In this document: positions 24,610 through 32,671 of the stretch, one piece after another
How the letters are laid out: the number at the start of each line of letters is the position of its first letter
Position numbering within the stretch: position 1 is the first letter of the stretch
IMG/VR virus record: IMGVR_UViG_3300031977_000338
Coordinates: 1 to 40,680 of that record
Reading direction: 5' to 3' (one strand)
Source: a virus
Length of the DNA stretch: 40,680 nucleotides
Position numbers and translations under genes: made by a program
Notes under the pieces: model-generated
What the model was told of the DNA's origin: nothing
Databases searched by the model: none
What the model saw: only the letters and a program-made list of their open reading frames with translations

Positions 24610-26293
24610 ACTTGTACTCGCTGTCGAGTTTGCATCTGAACTTGAAGTGTCGCTGGACTTCTTCCATACATAGCTGAATAAGTTTTCCTGTTGCATCTTC
24701 CTGACCTTCCTTTACTACTAACTGTACCTCATCGTGAATGAACGCAACAATCTGTGCATCCAAGTTTGCTTCCTTGATAGCACGTGCAATAAACACGTAC
24801 CATGTCTTACAGATTATAGCACCACACGACTGAAGTAAAGTATTCAGTGAAGCATGGCTATGACGAACTGGTATAGCTCTGCCATCCAATCCCTTGACCC
24901 ATCCTCTTTCATCTGCTGCATTAGCTACAGCATCTTTAAGATACTTGAGGGCTGGTAGTTTCTTCAGAAACTTATTCTTAATAGACTTACCTTCCTTCGC
25001 TCCCTTGTTAATTATCTTACCAATCTTCTCATCACCTGCACCGTACAAAAATCCATAGATGAATGTCTTGGCATTGGAACGTGTGGGTAGACCAGCAGCT
25101 TCTTGGTTGATGGTGTGAACGTCACCATTCACTACCTCATGTGCATAAGACCCATCGTCATAAGCAGCCATGTAATGAGCAAGGCAACGCAACTCCAACC
25201 CACTAGCATCAGCACCCAAGAGGGAGTAGCCTGAGGGTGCATGAAACAAACTCCTACACTCAGTACCAAATGGCGCACCCACGCTAGGAACTTGTGCCAT
25301 GTTTGGATTGCTGTGCGTACAACGTGAAGTGACAGCACCCATGTGATTAACTCTACCATGTAACTTACCATCCTTTTCCATCTTCAACCAAGCTTGCTTG
25401 CCTGTAGCTATCTGTCCTACTCTTTTATTTAATAGTAGATACTCAGTCAACAGCTTTGCTTCTGGCATGTCAATGTTAGATAGTACTTCTTCATCTACCT
25501 TTGGGTCACCACTGTTGGTATGTGCTTTAGGCTTCCATCCTTTCTTCATCAGTCTATCTGCTATCTGTTGACGTGATGCAGGGTTGAATGGTATGGTCTT
25601 GGTCTTAGTCTTCATCTCAATTACAGTAGGTTCAAACACCTGCTGTAACTCATTCTCTATCTGTTGCTTACGCTCTGCTAGATTAGAGTACAGAGACTGT
25701 GCTGCCTTGACATCAAAGTCAAAGCCTCGTTCCTGTTGCTCTATCAGTAGAGTATGTATCTCAGTCTCAAGGTCTAGTGCCTCTTTGCTAAAATTTTTTT
25801 GCAGAATTTTGAGATAGAGTTTGTAATTGACCATCGTGTCTTGGACACAGTAGTCAAGCATCTCTTGTGAGAAAGCTCCAAAGCTCTCAATATCGCTACC
25901 GAAATCACCTTTTAATTCTCCTAGTCTGTAGCCCCAAGCTTTCAAACTCTGCCTACCAATTAATGCTAGTGGCATCTTATCTTGCTTGTGCAGTTTGATA
26001 TCAACCTCACGTATGTCAGGCCATATTGTTCTAGAGTATACCAGTGTGTCAAGAATCTGTTGTCCATCTTCCACTTCAAAACCATACAGCTTTTTCAATA
26101 CTGCTAAGTCATACTCAATAATGTTATGACCTATCAACATCTCAGCACTGGCTAGATGAATCAACCCATCCTCAATACAAGTGGGGTCAAAGGCGTACAC
26201 TTCGTTAGTGTCTACATCTCTTGTTACAATGCACCACACCTGTGTTACATCATCCAAGAGATTGTCTGCTTCTATATCAAATATTAGTTTCAT
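24581..26293 (-). CDS. 5: DNA polymerase, family A, T7 gp5-like, 570 aa
   Basis: The 3'-5' exonuclease domain is at the N-terminus (FDIEADNLLDDVTQVWC, with Asp6 and Glu8; later GHNIIEYDLAVL and YCVQDTMVNYKLY). The polymerase has GADASGLELRCLAHYMA (motif A), LPTRSNAKTFIYGFLYGAG (O helix, Tyr at the position equal to E. coli Pol I 762) and AFIHDEVQLVV (motif C). T7 gp5 has 704 residues; this one lacks the roughly 75-residue thioredoxin-binding insert before the FNPASRQQ box. It follows the primase-helicase by 22 bases. Tyr762 is the usual residue of strictly lytic T7-like phages. Confidence 0.97.
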   Translation of the reverse strand: MKLIFDIEADNLLDDVTQVWCIVTRDVDTNEVYAFDPTCIEDGLIHLASAEMLIGHNIIEYDLAVLKKLYGFEVEDGQQILDTLVYSRTIWPDIREVDIKLHKQDKMPLALIGRQSLKAWGYRLGELKGDFGSDIESFGAFSQEMLDYCVQDTMVNYKLYLKILQKNFSKEALDLETEIHTLLIEQQERGFDFDVKAAQSLYSNLAERKQQIENELQQVFEPTVIEMKTKTKTIPFNPASRQQIADRLMKKGWKPKAHTNSGDPKVDEEVLSNIDMPEAKLLTEYLLLNKRVGQIATGKQAWLKMEKDGKLHGRVNHMGAVTSRCTHSNPNMAQVPSVGAPFGTECRSLFHAPSGYSLLGADASGLELRCLAHYMAAYDDGSYAHEVVNGDVHTINQEAAGLPTRSNAKTFIYGFLYGAGDEKIGKIINKGAKEGKSIKNKFLKKLPALKYLKDAVANAADERGWVKGLDGRAIPVRHSHASLNTLLQSCGAIICKTWYVFIARAIKEANLDAQIVAFIHDEVQLVVKEGQEDATGKLIQLCMEEVQRHFKFRCKLDSEYKYGRNWADTH

Positions 26294-26315
26294 GCTCTGT
26301 CTCCGCAGTAGCTAG

Positions 26316-27920
26316 TTAAAATTCTATGTCATCCTCATCTTCATCAAAGATTGTCTCAGTCATACGTCCTGTATCAGAACTGTATAACAGTGAACAACAT
26401 AGTCCTGTCTCACCTGACCACCTGTTCTTAAGAACTCTAACGTGGCTGACGTGAGGATTGTCCTTGTCTTGTTGGTCACGCTCTAATCCAATCACCATAT
26501 CTGATAACTGTCCTATTGCTGCTGACCCACGTAGCTGTGACAAGCTAGTCTGTGCGCCATCCTCATGTCCTCTGTCACCAGAGGGACGCTTTAAGTGTGA
26601 CACTAGTATCATACCACAGTTAAGTTCCTCAACTAAGGCACGTAATCGTGTCATTGTATTGTCAATAAGTCTCCTCTCATCTCCACCTTCTAACCCACTG
26701 ACTACGATACTGATGTGGTCAAGGATAATGTATTCACATCCACAACCATGCACTAAGTATCTTATCTTGTCAAGTAGATTATCGCTATCAGTAGAACCCC
26801 AATGGTCATAAAGGTATACTCTACCAGTTCCAAGTGTAGCATTGAAAGCATGTCTAAACTCCTCTTGGTCTATATCATTGGTCTGTAGATGCAGAGGTTT
26901 GTTCATCTCAATAGACATCAAACCTAAGGCAGTACGCTTCACGCTCTCCTCTAAGGCAATGTAACCTAGCGTCTTACCATTCCTGATTAGGTTATGTGCA
27001 AACTCACGTGCAAGTTGCGACTTACCTATACCAGAACCAGCAGTCACTGTAGTTATCTCACCCCTACGACACCCACCTGTCTTCTCTTGCATACCTACGT
27101 ATGGGTAGGGTACAGAATCTTTACTGTCATCCTCTGTGATTATGTCCCATACATCTGTACCTGCTACGATACCATCAGGGCGATAAGTCTTTGAACCCCA
27201 GAAGGCATCAATTAATTCCTTAACCCTACCAGCTACCAGCATTTCGTTGGCATCCTTCAGGGGTAGGCTGGCTATCCTAGCTTTGTTAGGTGGTAGGATA
27301 GAGGCACATTCTTTAGCTGCCTTCTGTCCCACGTCATCCATGTCAAACATGAGTGTGATAAACTCAAACTTGTTTAGCCATTCAATAGACCTACCGACTG
27401 CTTTCTTTGCTGATGTACAGCCAGAGGGTAGGGATACAACAGGATACTTATTGTCCTGTACCTGTGACATAGACATAGCATCTATCTCACCTTCGCAAAT
27501 GATGATGTGCTTACCACCATCACGCCATAAGTGTTCGCCAAACAGGTTGACCTCTTTGAGATTACCTATAACAGAGAAGTCTTTGTTAGCAAAGCGTAGC
27601 TTCTGTGCATGAAGCTGTCCACTCCTGTCTCTGTAGTTGGCTACCTGTACCTTCTGTCCCTTGTAGTCTGCTACACCATAGCCCCAAAACTCACAAGTCT
27701 TCTGAGAGATGCCACGCTTTGACAACTCCCTATAGTCTATGTCTAGGAAGATAGTGTCATGTGTCTCAAGCTTTGCCATAACTTCCTCGTTTCTATCGGC
27801 TGGTGTTAGTGTTTCACAAGAGAAGCAGTAGTGTTTGCCATTGCTATACAATGCGTTGGCATCACTACTGCCACAGTGAGGACAGGCTTCGTGCCTGATA
27901 AACTCACCATCCTCAATCAT
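26316..27920 (-). CDS. 4: Primase-helicase, T7 gp4-like, 534 aa
   Basis: ATG 27920 is chosen; the longer frame starts at a TTG inside the upstream gene. The N-terminal zinc ribbon has four Cys (CPHC near residue 13, CFSC near residue 32). A TOPRIM primase core follows (IICEGEIDAMSM, then LMFDMDDVGQKAA), and a RecA-type helicase with Walker A GSGIGKSQ near residue 295. Walker B lies in EYIILDHISIVVSG and the lid in SQLRGSAAIGQLSDMVIGLERD. The C-terminus is strongly acidic, as in T7 gp4, which uses it to bind gp5. The protein unwinds DNA and makes primers. Confidence 0.96.
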   Translation of the reverse strand: MIEDGEFIRHEACPHCGSSDANALYSNGKHYCFSCETLTPADRNEEVMAKLETHDTIFLDIDYRELSKRGISQKTCEFWGYGVADYKGQKVQVANYRDRSGQLHAQKLRFANKDFSVIGNLKEVNLFGEHLWRDGGKHIIICEGEIDAMSMSQVQDNKYPVVSLPSGCTSAKKAVGRSIEWLNKFEFITLMFDMDDVGQKAAKECASILPPNKARIASLPLKDANEMLVAGRVKELIDAFWGSKTYRPDGIVAGTDVWDIITEDDSKDSVPYPYVGMQEKTGGCRRGEITTVTAGSGIGKSQLAREFAHNLIRNGKTLGYIALEESVKRTALGLMSIEMNKPLHLQTNDIDQEEFRHAFNATLGTGRVYLYDHWGSTDSDNLLDKIRYLVHGCGCEYIILDHISIVVSGLEGGDERRLIDNTMTRLRALVEELNCGMILVSHLKRPSGDRGHEDGAQTSLSQLRGSAAIGQLSDMVIGLERDQQDKDNPHVSHVRVLKNRWSGETGLCCSLLYSSDTGRMTETIFDEDEDDIEF

Positions 27921-28161
27921 CTTCTTGTGCATCCTCAAGTATGTCTACCATACGTGCCAGACCTTTACGTATATGGTCTAGTATTTCTGGTGGATACTTG
28001 TCCTCATCCTGAACCATAAGATACGCCATGTCTATAAAGTCAACATGCTCATGTACCTCTGCCTCATCTACATAAACAGAGATAGATAAACCATCCTTGT
28101 TGAACTCAGCTTGGACATCAATCTCAGATACAATCTCTTCTGTAATATCTACGATACTCAT
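27913..28161 (-). CDS. Acidic hypothetical protein, 82 aa
   Basis: ATG 28161 has a GAGGAG ribosome site and overlaps the endonuclease stop as ATGA. The protein is very acidic (MSIVDITEEIVSEIDVQAEF, then VYVDEAEVHEHVDFIDMAYL) and has no Cys-rich or membrane part. High negative charge could point to DNA mimicry or binding to a replication protein, as in other phage small acidic proteins; this is speculation. It is packed between endonuclease and primase-helicase. Confidence 0.6.
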   Translation of the reverse strand: MSIVDITEEIVSEIDVQAEFNKDGLSISVYVDEAEVHEHVDFIDMAYLMVQDEDKYPPEILDHIRKGLARMVDILEDAQEDD

Positions 28162-28523
28162 AACCACTCCTCAGGTATAGTTCCCTCACTATAGACAAAG
28201 CCATTACGCTCTGCCCACTCAGCACAGGTCATCTTTGAACCGTCCTTCCTTTTTTTAGCACCCTGTATAGTAGCGTCTGCCTTCTGGAATACAAACCTGA
28301 TGTCCAACTCTGGATGCTGTGCCTTGACAGCCTTCATCTTTCGTTGTGCATCCTGTCTGAAGTATCCCTTCAACTCTACATACATAGTACCAAGCTTTAA
28401 GTCAGGTACGTAGTGACGCTCCACATAGTATGCCAACTTCTCTGGCTCATACATATATGGAACATCACGCACGTTCAGGTCATCAATGACCCTCTCCTCA
28501 AAAGTCCCCTTCGGCATCGGCAT
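28158..28523 (-). CDS. 3: Endonuclease I (T7 gp3-like Holliday junction resolvase), 121 aa
   Basis: ATG 28523 is taken because a GGTGG ribosome site precedes it and it overlaps only the end of the SSB gene; the track frame starts further upstream. The sequence FEERVIDDLN (Glu), YVPDLKLGTMYVELKGYF (Asp and the E-x-K pair) and QHPELDIRFVFQKADA match the T7 gp3 active site (Glu20, Asp55, Glu65, Lys67). T7 gp3 has 149 residues. It resolves branched DNA and breaks host DNA. Confidence 0.93.
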   Translation of the reverse strand: MPMPKGTFEERVIDDLNVRDVPYMYEPEKLAYYVERHYVPDLKLGTMYVELKGYFRQDAQRKMKAVKAQHPELDIRFVFQKADATIQGAKKRKDGSKMTCAEWAERNGFVYSEGTIPEEWL

Positions 28524-29106
28524 CGCCACCAAAGACATCAAGTGCATCGTCCTTCTGCACAGCAGTAGTAACAAACCCATCCTCTTCCTCAAAGATAGAG
28601 GCAGCATTGTTACCATACTCTACAAGGTCAATAACCTGCACAGCTTTGAGGCGTAGTGTAACGCCTACTGTCTTGGTAGCTTGCATCATGTAAGGGATTG
28701 GCTCAACAGCAACCTTAATTGTAGAACCATTACCAATCAGAGTGTTACCATCCATCGGTGTCTTTTTAGCATCCACCACCATAGGCTTCTGCTCATACAC
28801 CCTACCATCACGTGACTTAACACGTGCCTTCATCTTGGACTTAAACACAAGGTCACCAGTTGGTGTACCTGCTTCATCAGTATCCATCTCAAAGGGCTGA
28901 CGTGTGGACAGGACATTGGTTAGCTTTGGATTTTCCTTGACAACTTCTGCAAGCTTGGACTCTGCCATCTTGTCCAGTTGTTCACACACTTCTGCTGCTT
29001 CTGATTCAGGTAGTACTACTTGGATAGAGTACTCACCCTCTGGCACGTAACGAGTATCAGCTTCAAAAACTTTAGCCCAACGTGCTTTGCCTTTAATAAT
29101 ATTCAT
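28498..29106 (-). CDS. 2.5: Single-stranded DNA-binding protein (T7 gp2.5-like), 202 aa
   Basis: The protein starts MNIIKGKARWAKVFEADTRY and has SIQVVLPESEAAEVCEQLDK and later PYMMQATKTVGVTLRLKAVQ, both typical for phage gp2.5 OB-fold proteins. The C-terminus is acidic and ends DADAEGDF with a terminal Phe, the tail that binds polymerase and helicase in T7. T7 gp2.5 is 232 aa. A leader of about 47 bases separates it from the polymerase gene and contains the 13-bp element at 29138. Confidence 0.9.
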   Translation of the reverse strand: MNIIKGKARWAKVFEADTRYVPEGEYSIQVVLPESEAAEVCEQLDKMAESKLAEVVKENPKLTNVLSTRQPFEMDTDEAGTPTGDLVFKSKMKARVKSRDGRVYEQKPMVVDAKKTPMDGNTLIGNGSTIKVAVEPIPYMMQATKTVGVTLRLKAVQVIDLVEYGNNAASIFEEEDGFVTTAVQKDDALDVFGGDADAEGDF

Positions 29107-29137
29107 GTAATCTCCTATAGATTTTTGATTAGGCTAG

Positions 29138-29150
29138 GATGTAACTTTAG
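29138..29150. promoter_or_regulatory. 13-bp repeated element, copy B (between RNA polymerase and SSB)
   Basis: The minus strand reads CTAAAGTTACATC right after the RNA polymerase stop codon, about 30 bases before the SSB start. A diverged relative (10 of 13 bases) lies inside the polymerase end at 29168-29180. Position matches the class II promoters of T7 that drive replication genes. A promoter role is inferred. Confidence 0.6.
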
Positions 29151-29153
29151 AAT

Positions 29154-30803
29154 TTACGCAAAGAAATACTGTGACTTTAGAACCTCACGTAAATCTAAGT
29201 TACCTTTACTTGGTGGCACAGGCACATCCTGTGTACCAAGAACTCTTATAGCATGGTCTCTCAACTCTGTCAAGACATCATGCTCTTCGTACATCTTAAC
29301 AAACTCTTCACGTAGTACCTCAGATAGCATGGGCATGTTGGTTGAGTGTGTACCATAGCTGTCATGCACCATAGCAAAGTCTTCAATACCAAGTAGAGAT
29401 GCTCTGTTAATTGTCTTGGTCATAGCTGCTGCATCCATAGAGTGTATGAAGTTAGGGCTACTACCCAAGCCTGTACGCTTACGATGCACTGTGTCCTCTT
29501 TATCCTTAGGAAAGGATAGTGATACAGTGCTACCATTTATGTGTGTCTTAATCCTCTTACTGTCTGTTTCATTGTAGTGTTGTAACACCAGCCAGTTAGT
29601 TGGTGTCACCCATTCCATGTGTTTGTTATGGTCAGAGTAAACATCTGCCACGCTCTTGATGTAGTCCATCACCTGCCTAGCAGATACGATAACACCAGAG
29701 ATAGCATCCCATACGTGATTAGATAGGTAAGTAGCTGGCTCAAACAAATCATCACCAAAAGGATTGTCTGCTCCACTTATTATCTTATCGTGTATTGCTT
29801 CCTCAATGTACTGCCTACATGCGTGACGTGTACCTGAGTATGGTACAATCATAACAGGACGCTTCGCTATCTTTCTGTCAATGCCAAAGGCAATACACTT
29901 ACGTGCTATCTCACTGTCATCCTCTTGTATCCTACGCATGGTTTCTTCTGCTACCTGTGTGTAGATATCCTGAGGTAAGTCAGACACTGTAAGGTTGGTA
30001 GCCCTACCACCCTGCTCATCCCTGAGTATGGCAGAGAGATGCTGTAGTCCATTGCATGACCCATCTGCTGCACAGGGTAGACGTGTCTCAAATCCCCACC
30101 CCTGTCTGACTAGGGCTGACATCTCGTAGCACCATGAAAGAAACTGGAAGGGCTTGTCTGCTTCTAACCATAACGTGTAGTCGTATGGGTTAGCCACAAT
30201 CCTATGGGCATCAGTCTCTGCAAACTGCCATGCCCAACGCTCTCTCTCATTCAAGCTAACCTTGTCATTACCAAACAGGTTAGCACCATGAATACACAGC
30301 CATCGTGCATCGTCCCAACTGTTGATAGCTACAGGGTAGCTGAACTCCAGTAAAGACTTGCTCCAATCTGCTGACTGAGTAGAGAGGAATGTGCTGGCTG
30401 CATACTTACGAGAGCGAAAGTCGTTCTGCCATACGTAGTAGAACCTATCGTACTTGCTAAACTGTTCTGCTATCTTAAGTGTACGCTCTACCTGCACACG
30501 CTTACTCATACTGCGATTGTTTAAGGAGTAGATTTGATTACGCTTACGAGACCATGTGCGAAACATATCCCTCTCTTCCTCAGTCATCTGGTCAGGCTCT
30601 TTATCAAATGGGTAGGGTGGCAAAGGTATATCTTCCCTTGCTGGTAGGTTACCCACTTGATGCCCATTGTCCCACAAGTTACGTGTAACTTCAAGAACTT
30701 TTTTATTTATACGCCACTCAGTACGCTGTAGTGTGTTAAGACAAGCATACTCTTGGCTCAGGTTCTGCCCTCGCAATCTATTTAAGTGTGTCTTTAAACT
30801 CAT
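29154..30803 (-). CDS. 1: RNA polymerase, polymerase-domain part (C-terminal subunit of split T7-like RNAP), 549 aa
   Basis: This ORF carries the polymerase domain of a T7-like single-chain RNA polymerase from about T7 residue 305 to the end. It has RINKKVLEVTRNLWD, DFRSRKYAAS (T7 DWRGRVYAVS), AADGSCNGLQHLSAIL (catalytic Asp537), IAKRPVMIVPYSGTRHACRQ (Lys631, Tyr639) and FAMVHDSYGTHS (Asp812), and ends QYFFA like T7 (FAFA). The specificity-loop region (KTHINGSTVSLSFPKD) is shorter than in T7, so the promoter differs. It begins in an ATGA overlap with the ORF for the N-terminal domain, with GAGG in front. A coupled second protein or a frame error are both possible. Confidence 0.93.
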   Translation of the reverse strand: MSLKTHLNRLRGQNLSQEYACLNTLQRTEWRINKKVLEVTRNLWDNGHQVGNLPAREDIPLPPYPFDKEPDQMTEEERDMFRTWSRKRNQIYSLNNRSMSKRVQVERTLKIAEQFSKYDRFYYVWQNDFRSRKYAASTFLSTQSADWSKSLLEFSYPVAINSWDDARWLCIHGANLFGNDKVSLNERERWAWQFAETDAHRIVANPYDYTLWLEADKPFQFLSWCYEMSALVRQGWGFETRLPCAADGSCNGLQHLSAILRDEQGGRATNLTVSDLPQDIYTQVAEETMRRIQEDDSEIARKCIAFGIDRKIAKRPVMIVPYSGTRHACRQYIEEAIHDKIISGADNPFGDDLFEPATYLSNHVWDAISGVIVSARQVMDYIKSVADVYSDHNKHMEWVTPTNWLVLQHYNETDSKRIKTHINGSTVSLSFPKDKEDTVHRKRTGLGSSPNFIHSMDAAAMTKTINRASLLGIEDFAMVHDSYGTHSTNMPMLSEVLREEFVKMYEEHDVLTELRDHAIRVLGTQDVPVPPSKGNLDLREVLKSQYFFA

Positions 30804-31621
30804 CTACGCCTCACTATAGGTAGCTTGTTAATCTCATGCCCATGATACCCACCACCTGTAACGTCAGTCCAATCCTTTGGTACTACAACACATGGTAGGT
30901 AGCGTGGTCTGTTAGTCTCAGTAAAACTATTGAACGCATCAATCCATTCTACTGTGTCTGTCTCAGGTACAATATAGGTTGTCCTACTTGTACGCTTTAT
31001 CTGTTGTGTGTTTAGTTTTACAATGCCTGTACTCTGGATGATAAGGTCTACCATCTTGAAGCCTACATGTACACGCTCTGACTTCTGCCAAGTGTTCTCC
31101 TTGTATCCATCCTTGTTCATCTTGTTAGTCAAGCCGTAGCGTCTAGCACCATAGGCTTTCTTCATAGCTTGCTTGATTGTGTTACGTGCTATGTCACCCT
31201 CATCTGCTATCCATCTCTCTAGTCTGTCTTGTATCTCAATAGCTGAACCAATACTTCTAGCTACATGCAGCAGTGTGTTCTTCCTACTGATACTATCAAC
31301 CAGTGTGGTTAAACTAAGGTATGCAATATGCTCTGCTTGCATGTCCTTTACTTTCTTCCACGCTATGTCACGTGATGTATTGGTTGGGTTACTCTTCCAT
31401 TCCTCAATAGCAAGGGTCAAGTCATGCACTAGCCTAGCTATGATAGCCCTACCATGCAGTGTGTGGCTCTCTTTACCACGTTCTATTGATGCGTCACGTT
31501 CCTTTCTAAATCTTTCTATACCACCTGTCATCATCTCAGTTTCTAACTGTAGCTGGTGGTCAATAAGGTCTTGGTCTGTGATAGCAACGCTATCGCTGGT
31601 TGTTTCTAAAGTTACATCCAT
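30800..31621 (-). CDS. 1: RNA polymerase, N-terminal domain part (split T7-like RNAP), 273 aa
   Basis: This ORF has the N-terminal promoter-binding domain: ITDQDLIDHQLQLETEMMTG and ARLVHDLTLAIEEWKSN. It ends with LPCVVVPKDWTDVTGGGYHG, LPIVRRR, aligned with T7 YMPTLVQPRPWTTPYGGGYW, LALVRTH. The next ORF continues at exactly the following alignment column. Together they have 822 residues, against 883 for T7. The stop TGA and start ATG overlap (ATGA). A TAG in the second frame just before its ATG makes a simple -1 slip unlikely. The first codons contain an inverted copy of the 13-bp element. Preceded by a sigma70-like promoter at 31642-31670. Confidence 0.88.
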   Translation of the reverse strand: MDVTLETTSDSVAITDQDLIDHQLQLETEMMTGGIERFRKERDASIERGKESHTLHGRAIIARLVHDLTLAIEEWKSNPTNTSRDIAWKKVKDMQAEHIAYLSLTTLVDSISRKNTLLHVARSIGSAIEIQDRLERWIADEGDIARNTIKQAMKKAYGARRYGLTNKMNKDGYKENTWQKSERVHVGFKMVDLIIQSTGIVKLNTQQIKRTSRTTYIVPETDTVEWIDAFNSFTETNRPRYLPCVVVPKDWTDVTGGGYHGHEINKLPIVRRR

Positions 31622-31656
31622 AAGGAGACCCCCTGTTTTACATTATACTATAGTAT
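31603..31656. repeat. 54-bp inverted repeat, left copy, including 13-bp element copy E
   Basis: Read on the minus strand: ATACTATAGTATAATG, a short A-rich gap, GGGGGTCTC, the RNA polymerase ATG, and GATGTAACTTTAG. The plus strand at 35661-35713 has nearly the same order of blocks. The 13-mer CTAAAGTTACATC is on the plus strand here (31606-31618), opposite to all other copies. It combines a -10-like TATAAT with the element. Origin by duplication is inferred. Confidence 0.7.
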
Positions 31657-31670
31657 GTATAACATGTTAT
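31642..31670 (-). promoter_or_regulatory. Putative host sigma70 promoter for RNA polymerase, with overlapping operator-like palindrome
   Basis: On the minus strand a perfect -10 TATAAT (31642-31647) lies 17 bases after ATAACA (4 of 6 with the -35 consensus). A perfect 14-bp palindrome TATAACATGTTATA (31658-31671) covers the -35 site, and a second AACATGTT follows. The start of transcription would be some 15 bases before the ATG of the RNA polymerase gene. Regulation by a DNA-binding dimer is possible. Confidence 0.5.
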
Positions 31671-31826
31671 AACATGTTTAACATACCTGCTATACCAATT
31701 ATTGTTATTCCTAGTAAGAAGGATACAAACTGTAAACCTTCTAGTAAATCTTTAGAAGGATTAAAGATTAAAGCTACACCTATTGAGAACATAATAGCTA
31801 AGAAGATACATACTAGTATTATCATA
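31667..31826 (-). pseudogene. Small membrane protein gene, apparently frameshifted
   Basis: A start at ATG 31826 (GAGG ribosome site, ATGA overlap with the zinc-ribbon gene) reads MIILVCIF and would stop after 21 residues. One base out of phase, a frame continues as LAIMFSIGVALIFNPSKDLL and LLGITIIGIAGMLNML, ending at 31667. Together they form a natural two-helix membrane protein of about 52 residues. The shift falls in CTTCTTTAGC. It could be a sequencing error, a real mutation or a programmed slip; the 41-residue downstream part could also start at ATG 31792, though without a good ribosome site. Confidence 0.45.
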
Positions 31827-32004
31827 CCACCTCACCATAATTACGTAACATAAATGTTTCGTATGCTGTATCTTGTACCACATCTGGTTCTTCTGACCAC
31901 TGCATACCACACTCGTGACAGTAGTACTCAATCATACCATCCACTGCATGTAAAGCTTCTGCTTCTCCACTACATGCCATGCAATCCTTAAATCCCATGC
32001 TCAT
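31822..32004 (-). CDS. Small zinc-ribbon-like protein, 60 aa
   Basis: Two Cys pairs (DCMACSG near residue 8 and YYCHECGMQW near residue 28) form a C-x2-C ... C-x2-C zinc ribbon. The ATG at 32004 has AAGGAG seven bases ahead. The rest is acidic. Proteins like this in early regions of phages often bind host polymerase or nucleic acid, but no target can be named. It overlaps the upstream gene. Confidence 0.65.
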   Translation of the reverse strand: MSMGFKDCMACSGEAEALHAVDGMIEYYCHECGMQWSEEPDVVQDTAYETFMLRNYGEVV

Positions 32005-32167
32005 CCCACTGCTCCTTGTTCTTCATCTCGTTACCTGCCTCGTACCCATGCTTGTACTTTACATTGTACTGTGGCTGTTTCTTTTTATCATACTGGTTGT
32101 CATATGTCAACCCATGATATCCATTGTGGTAGCCCATAACGTAGGCATCATCGTACTTGTTTCTCAT
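31988..32167 (-). CDS. Small hypothetical protein rich in Tyr, Gly and His, 59 aa
   Basis: ATG 32167 (MRNKYDDAYVMGYHNGYHG) overlaps the stop of the preceding gene as ATGA. The product contains several Y-x-x-GY repeats (GYHNGYHGL, YKHGYEAG), a pattern found in small phage early proteins of unknown function. No membrane or catalytic motif. Part of the tightly packed early cluster. Confidence 0.6.
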   Translation of the reverse strand: MRNKYDDAYVMGYHNGYHGLTYDNQYDKKKQPQYNVKYKHGYEAGNEMKNKEQWDEHGI

Positions 32168-32652
32168 ACTGTCTCCTTCCACCACACTGGTGTGTTGCTA
32201 TGATTCCAGACTGCAAAGCTAGACTTCTCGCCCATGTAGTATGCACGATACGCATCTACTGAGCAGTCAGTCTTGTATTGGTCAGGCATACACTGTGGTG
32301 GTTGTGTGAAGCCTTCGTCTGGTATATTCTCTGGCAGTACTGCAAGACTGTCAAGCAATCGTTGTGTCTTGTGTATCTTACCATACCTGAGTGTATAGTT
32401 CTTGCACAAGTAGAACAATAAGTCAAGCGTCCACTTGTAATGACTAGCACTAGCACGTACCCATACAGTAGATGGATGGTTGATGTGCGTACACTTATAC
32501 AAGTCTACATAGTCTGCCCACTCGTCACCATCTAGTACCCTGTGTGCAGTACTAAGTAACTGTGCTGTCTCTAGTATCATCTTGACTACATGCTTATCGC
32601 AGTGCATCTCTGCCGCTTCCTCTGGTATTCTACTTAGATAAAAGATATTCAT
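32164..32652 (-). CDS. Conserved phage protein, CDKHVVKM family, 162 aa
   Basis: The N-terminus MNIFYLSRIPEEAAEMHCDK is followed by HVVKMILETAQLLSTAHRVL. Further on are NHPSTVWVRASASHYKWTLD and the C-terminus FAVWNHSNTPVWWK. This family is common in marine phages (podoviruses and myoviruses) and is normally left as unknown. The conserved Cys, His, Lys and Glu near residues 17-30 look like a potential active site. I cannot name the reaction; a DNA or nucleotide modification role has been proposed for some relatives, but I cannot support it here. Confidence 0.75.
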   Translation of the reverse strand: MNIFYLSRIPEEAAEMHCDKHVVKMILETAQLLSTAHRVLDGDEWADYVDLYKCTHINHPSTVWVRASASHYKWTLDLLFYLCKNYTLRYGKIHKTQRLLDSLAVLPENIPDEGFTQPPQCMPDQYKTDCSVDAYRAYYMGEKSSFAVWNHSNTPVWWKETV

Positions 32653-32671
32653 AGCCAGTCCCCTTACCTTT

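Noticed and set aside
29108-29130. CTATAGGAGA before the SSB gene looked like a T7 promoter start
   Set aside because: The upstream part does not match any T7-type consensus and the string is not repeated at other module starts; AGGAG is simply the ribosome site.
30795-30810. Programmed -1 ribosomal frameshift joining the two RNAP parts
   Set aside because: No slippery heptamer is visible and the -1 frame has a TAG directly before the second ATG, so stop-and-restart or a sequence error fits better.
31173-31853. Plus-strand ORF of 226 codons opposite the polymerase N-terminal domain
   Set aside because: Shadow of the RNAP gene; repeated Ser/Ile-rich composition and no ribosome site.
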